Below are positions 61,401-64,000 of a stretch of DNA of 64,000 nucleotides, one piece after another. Every line of letters begins with the position of its first letter. Within the stretch, counting starts at the first letter, position 1. The DNA is taken from NCBI GenBank assembly GCA_033030425.1, contig JAUFSD010000015.1:744001-808000 (forward strand). The letters run 5' to 3'. A program made the position numbers and the translations under genes. This DNA is from Verpa conica. Lineage: Eukaryota > Ascomycota > Pezizomycetes > Pezizales > Morchellaceae. The notes under the pieces were generated by a model. The model did no database searches and was not told the origin of the DNA. It saw only the letters and a list, made by a program, of their open reading frames with translations.

Positions 61401-61820
61401 CGGCTACTGCATTCAAACGGAGCCGATTTAAACGCGGATCCAGCAGAAATCTCTGGACGAACAGCACTCCAAGCAGCTGCAGAGAGTGGACATCTTGGAA
61501 CCGTGGAGTTTCTGCTTTTGCATAGAGCGGAGGTAAATGCAGATCCAGCAAGTACCTCTGGACGAACAGCCCTTCAGGGGGCCGCATATGGAGGGTATTT
61601 GCACGTAGTGGAGTTACTTATTTTGCATGGAGCTGATATCGATGCTGAGCGAGCGGCAAAATATGGATCAACAGCCCTTGAAGCAGCCAAAGCGGGTAAT
61701 AATCAACAAGTAATTGACCTAATAAGCCACCACTCAGCAAGCATCAATACACAAAGTCAACCCGAGATCCCTGTGAGGCATGACAAGGAGGAACTGGAAA
61801 GCTGGTTGTTCCAATTCTAG
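58448..61820 (+). CDS. Ankyrin-repeat protein with fungal N-terminal helical domain, ubiquitin-like domain and zinc ribbon
   Basis: Exons 58448..58881, 58982..59258, 59318..59601, 59681..61820 give 1044 residues. Residues 1-145 (MAFGYSIGDIVALSTLAVKI) form the helical N-domain seen in fungal NLR-like and related proteins. A fungal ubiquitin-like domain (about 205-295) shows FEDVLGRTVVLPP, ETFHDVLVVMFRSLPGQRRI and PGARITMAI. A CxxC...CxxC zinc ribbon follows: Cys313, Cys316, Cys332 and Cys335; the third Cys is created by the splice TG|T. From about 430 the protein is ankyrin: one degenerate unit then 16 repeats of mostly 35 residues, consensus GRTALQAAAEEGHLEVV-FLLSHGADVNADPAE. No NACHT domain is present, so it is an adaptor-like relative of NLRs rather than an ATPase. 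Partner and ligand are unknown. All junctions are GT-AG and in frame. Confidence 0.9.
60091..61760 (+). repeat. Array of 16 coding 105-bp units (35-residue ankyrins)
   Basis: Each unit opens with nearly the same bases (GAACAGC.CTCCAAGCAGCTGCAG), so DNA-level identity is high as well as protein similarity. One unit near residue 840 is 108 bp (36 residues). The period is stable across the array. Confidence 0.9.
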
Positions 61821-62250
61821 ACCTAACAAAGATACCTAAATTCTCGGGATTGAACGGAAAGTCGGGGTGGGATCTAAGTTATTGGCTGGAATAACTCAAT
61901 ATAGTGGAATAATAATTAGGTCTTTGTGACTTTAGTGGTGGGGGAGCAGTGCCGTATGTCCTACTCGGGTGCCCGTTCACCGTAGGCCACAGAGCAACTA
62001 TCTAGAGACAGTGAGTAGAACCAATCGTATTCAGAATGCTTCTATACACGGAGAAAGACTAGGGTCGGGCAACGGCCCCTTATTCTAAGTTGGGTTTAAA
62101 AGAGAGTATAAGACTATCAGAAGGAATGAAATGGTTATAGGGGAAGGCACATGAGATAAAGAACTAGAGCAGGGTGGGAGGGGCTTTTGAAGAAAGGAAA
62201 ATAGAAGCAGAAGCTATGGTGTTTGATTAGTGATTTTGTTAAGCCTTTGT

Positions 62251-62287
62251 TTTTTATTTTATTTTATTTTATTTTATTTTATTTTAT
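62251..62287. repeat. (ATTTT)n microsatellite
   Basis: About seven ATTTT units, 430 bp past the ankyrin gene stop codon. Confidence 0.8.
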
Positions 62288-62471
62288 ATTCGTTTCTGAT
62301 TTTTGACATTTATTTTGTACATACAAATACCATAGTTTTCAGCTATCATGTATTATGATCAATTCATTCATGATAATGTTGGTGATTAAGGAAGAGTGCA
62401 TGAACTGGTTTGTGGAAATACTGATTTTTTTTTCAACGGTCTCTATAAAAGGATTATATCTATAATATGTA

Positions 62472-62537
62472 TGTTGCCCGTTTGAGGGCCCTGCCTACCG
62501 GGGGGACGTTCTCCTAACAGGGCAGAACATATATATA
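62472..62537. repeat. Degenerate repeat related to 33211-33363
   Basis: Starts TGCCCGTTTGAGGGCCC and ends CTAACAGGGCA, a poor inverted repeat, followed by GAACATATATATA. The right half aligns with 33320-33363. Both copies lie 0.4-0.7 kb downstream of an ankyrin-repeat gene. Confidence 0.35.
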
Positions 62538-63345
62538 ACGCATAAGGTAAGGTAGGCTTCAGGTCTAATAATGTAGGTTCTAAATACATAATTAGGCCGA
62601 TTTAATCTAGGAATCCGGCTGGGGGGGACATTTAAAGCTACCAAAACTAGCACAACACATCTACCTATAAGTACATGCATCCCTCTAGAATCATTAGCTA
62701 TATATTATAATGACATGTAATTATCTTTCTTAGCCTCTAAAAAAGAATAAAAGTGTAAAAGCATAAATAAATGCCAGCGGAGAAAAGTCATTTCTCTAGC
62801 TAGATATGATGGGTGTGGCTAAGTACTATATGGTTGCGTTGGTTTGGTTTTTATTTGATATAAGATCGATAATCCTGGCCAACAATACATGCATGTAGTG
62901 TAATAATATCATAGCACAGTTCGCAACAACCACTAAGTTCTCAACTAAATAGTAACAGAGTCTGTGAAAATAAAACAGTAATAAAGACCAAAAATACCTT
63001 GCGCAGACCGCAGTAAAAATAGGGATAGTGATAGTAGCTAAAGCTAAGTATAGATAATGCTTCATGCGCGAGTGATTTACCATGATGAATATCTTAGTAC
63101 CACAGACCCACGAACCATCACCCTCTACCATCACCTCTACTAATTCTCTAGGCACCATAAACTATAAAATATACTAAGTAAACCATTCATTCAGATTACC
63201 AGTACATCCAACCTACTTTACCACATCCTAAGCTTACAGTACTTCAAAAAAAGGAATAAAAAATTATACTACTTCGATCCCCAACCCCCCAATCCATCGT
63301 ATACTTAGTAAACTAAATACTGATTTTTTAAAAAACAAACCCTTA

Positions 63346-64000
63346 CTACCTCTGATACCCTTGCTGATATCCACCACTACCGCTTTGGTAACCGCCTCTG
63401 TTCCCACCTCTTCCCCTCCCTCTGCCACCCCCATCTCTATCTCTATCACCATAACCGCCACCACCGCCACCACCACCCCTTCTATCGTTTCCACCGCTAG
63501 GCCTATACCTATCATCCCCTCTCTGCTGCTGGCCATACCCTCCTCCACCCCTACCACCACCATTATTACCACCTTGGTATCCTCCCCCTCGGCCGTAGCT
63601 AAAGCCAGTACCAGGGGGTGGCGGACCACTAAGTGGATTGTTGCCCCAGCTCATAGGTGGCGGTCCCCCAATCATTGGCGGAGGCCCCGGTAGTGCCCAG
63701 TTATTATTGCCCCATGTCCCTGGTGGGGGTGGAGGTGGAGGTGGGGCCCATGTTCCAGCGCCATAGCTAGGTGCTCCTGCATAACCACCTCCTGGTGGGC
63801 CTCTATCACTTCTGAAACTCCCCTGATTGTTGCCCCCGTAGTCCCCGCCTCCACGGCCGCGACCGCGTCCAGAGTTGTTGCGATATAGCGGCGCGCCACC
63901 GTAGCTCCGACCACCTGATGCGACGCGACGTTTTACCTCCTCTTGGTCTGCACGGCTGAGAACAGGTTCATTGAACTTTACGCCACGGAGGAGCTGCGAT
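63346..64000 (-). CDS. RAT1: 5'-3' exoribonuclease Rat1/Xrn2, C-terminal part
   Basis: Partial gene running off the window edge; 218 complete codons plus stop are visible. The segment SQLLRGVKFNEPVLSRADQEEV followed by RSYGGAPLYR matches the conserved end of the fungal Rat1 homology region. Rat1 is the nuclear 5'-3' exonuclease used in transcription termination and rRNA trimming. The catalytic core lies outside the window. The last 180 residues are low-complexity: GRGRGRGGGDYGG, a poly-Pro run (APPPPPPPPGTWG), and a long Gly/Arg region (GGGRGRGRGGNRGG) ending GYQQGYQR, an RGG-type RNA-binding tail. An RGG tail alone would also fit an RNA helicase or hnRNP, but the preceding block favours Rat1. 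Confidence 0.75.
   Translation of the reverse strand, partial: SQLLRGVKFNEPVLSRADQEEVKRRVASGGRSYGGAPLYRNNSGRGRGRGGGDYGGNNQGSFRSDRGPPGGGYAGAPSYGAGTWAPPPPPPPPGTWGNNNWALPGPPPMIGGPPPMSWGNNPLSGPPPPGTGFSYGRGGGYQGGNNGGGRGGGGYGQQQRGDDRYRPSGGNDRRGGGGGGGGYGDRDRDGGGRGRGRGGNRGGYQSGSGGYQQGYQR

Larger units (their letters stand above)
61821..63345. other. Convergent gap, ankyrin gene (+) and RAT1 (-)
   Basis: AT-rich. It contains an ATTTT microsatellite (62251-62287) and the repeat-like block at 62472-62537. A minus-strand frame at 62826-63158 has one hydrophobic stretch but no domain, and I do not call it. Confidence 0.45.

Noticed and set aside
62826..63158. 110-codon minus-strand frame with a hydrophobic stretch
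   Set aside because: AT-rich composition explains the hydrophobic residues; no homology recognised.

Overview
This window reads as a chromosomal segment of a filamentous ascomycete (Pezizomycotina). The evidence is many short GT-AG introns of about 40-80 bp with CTAAC/CTGAC-like branch sites, and a conserved gene set: IST1, APS2, PPM1, BIR1, LTN1, RTN1, EXO5, RAT1, a SUN-family wall protein and bli-3. STAND/NLR and ankyrin genes of the filamentous-fungal type are also present. Long AT-rich gaps and degenerate repeats would suit a repeat-rich lineage such as Pezizomycetes, but that placement is inference.

Layout. 0.6-11.3 kb: omega-like glutathione transferase, TAM41 (mitochondrial CDP-DAG synthase), IST1 (ESCRT-III regulator) on the minus strand, and an ArAE/FUSC-type membrane protein whose 5' end I could not resolve. 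11.8-18.1 kb: an F-box-like protein, a five-exon AP-2 sigma gene (APS2) so broken up by introns that no single long reading frame shows it, and a SUN-family protein, all minus strand. 20.1-27.3 kb: PPM1 (PP2A leucine carboxyl methyltransferase) and BIR1 (survivin-like). 28-33 kb: inverted repeats and an intact NACHT-ankyrin NLR. 33.8-47.6 kb: a minus-strand run of LTN1, RTN1, a bli-3-like flavin-binding protein, a secreted Cys-rich protein and EXO5. 48.3-49.5 kb: a decayed NLR with nonsense codons that look like C-to-T/G-to-A mutation. 53.2-55.2 kb: a single-pass membrane SH3 protein. 58.4-61.8 kb: an ankyrin protein with a fungal ubiquitin-like domain, a zinc ribbon and 16 near-uniform 35-residue repeats. 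63.3-64.0 kb: the 3' end of RAT1/XRN2.

Most genes are unrelated housekeeping functions: membrane traffic (IST1, APS2, RTN1), RNA and protein quality control (RAT1, LTN1), genome maintenance (BIR1, EXO5) and wall or surface functions (SUN, SH3). The lineage-specific part is the set of three STAND/ankyrin loci (one intact NLR, one dead NLR, one intact ULD-ankyrin gene). These lie in AT-rich, repeat-bearing DNA and resemble a non-self-recognition repertoire under birth and death. Exon structures were built by hand from splice signals and family conservation; every multi-exon model below keeps frame through all junctions.
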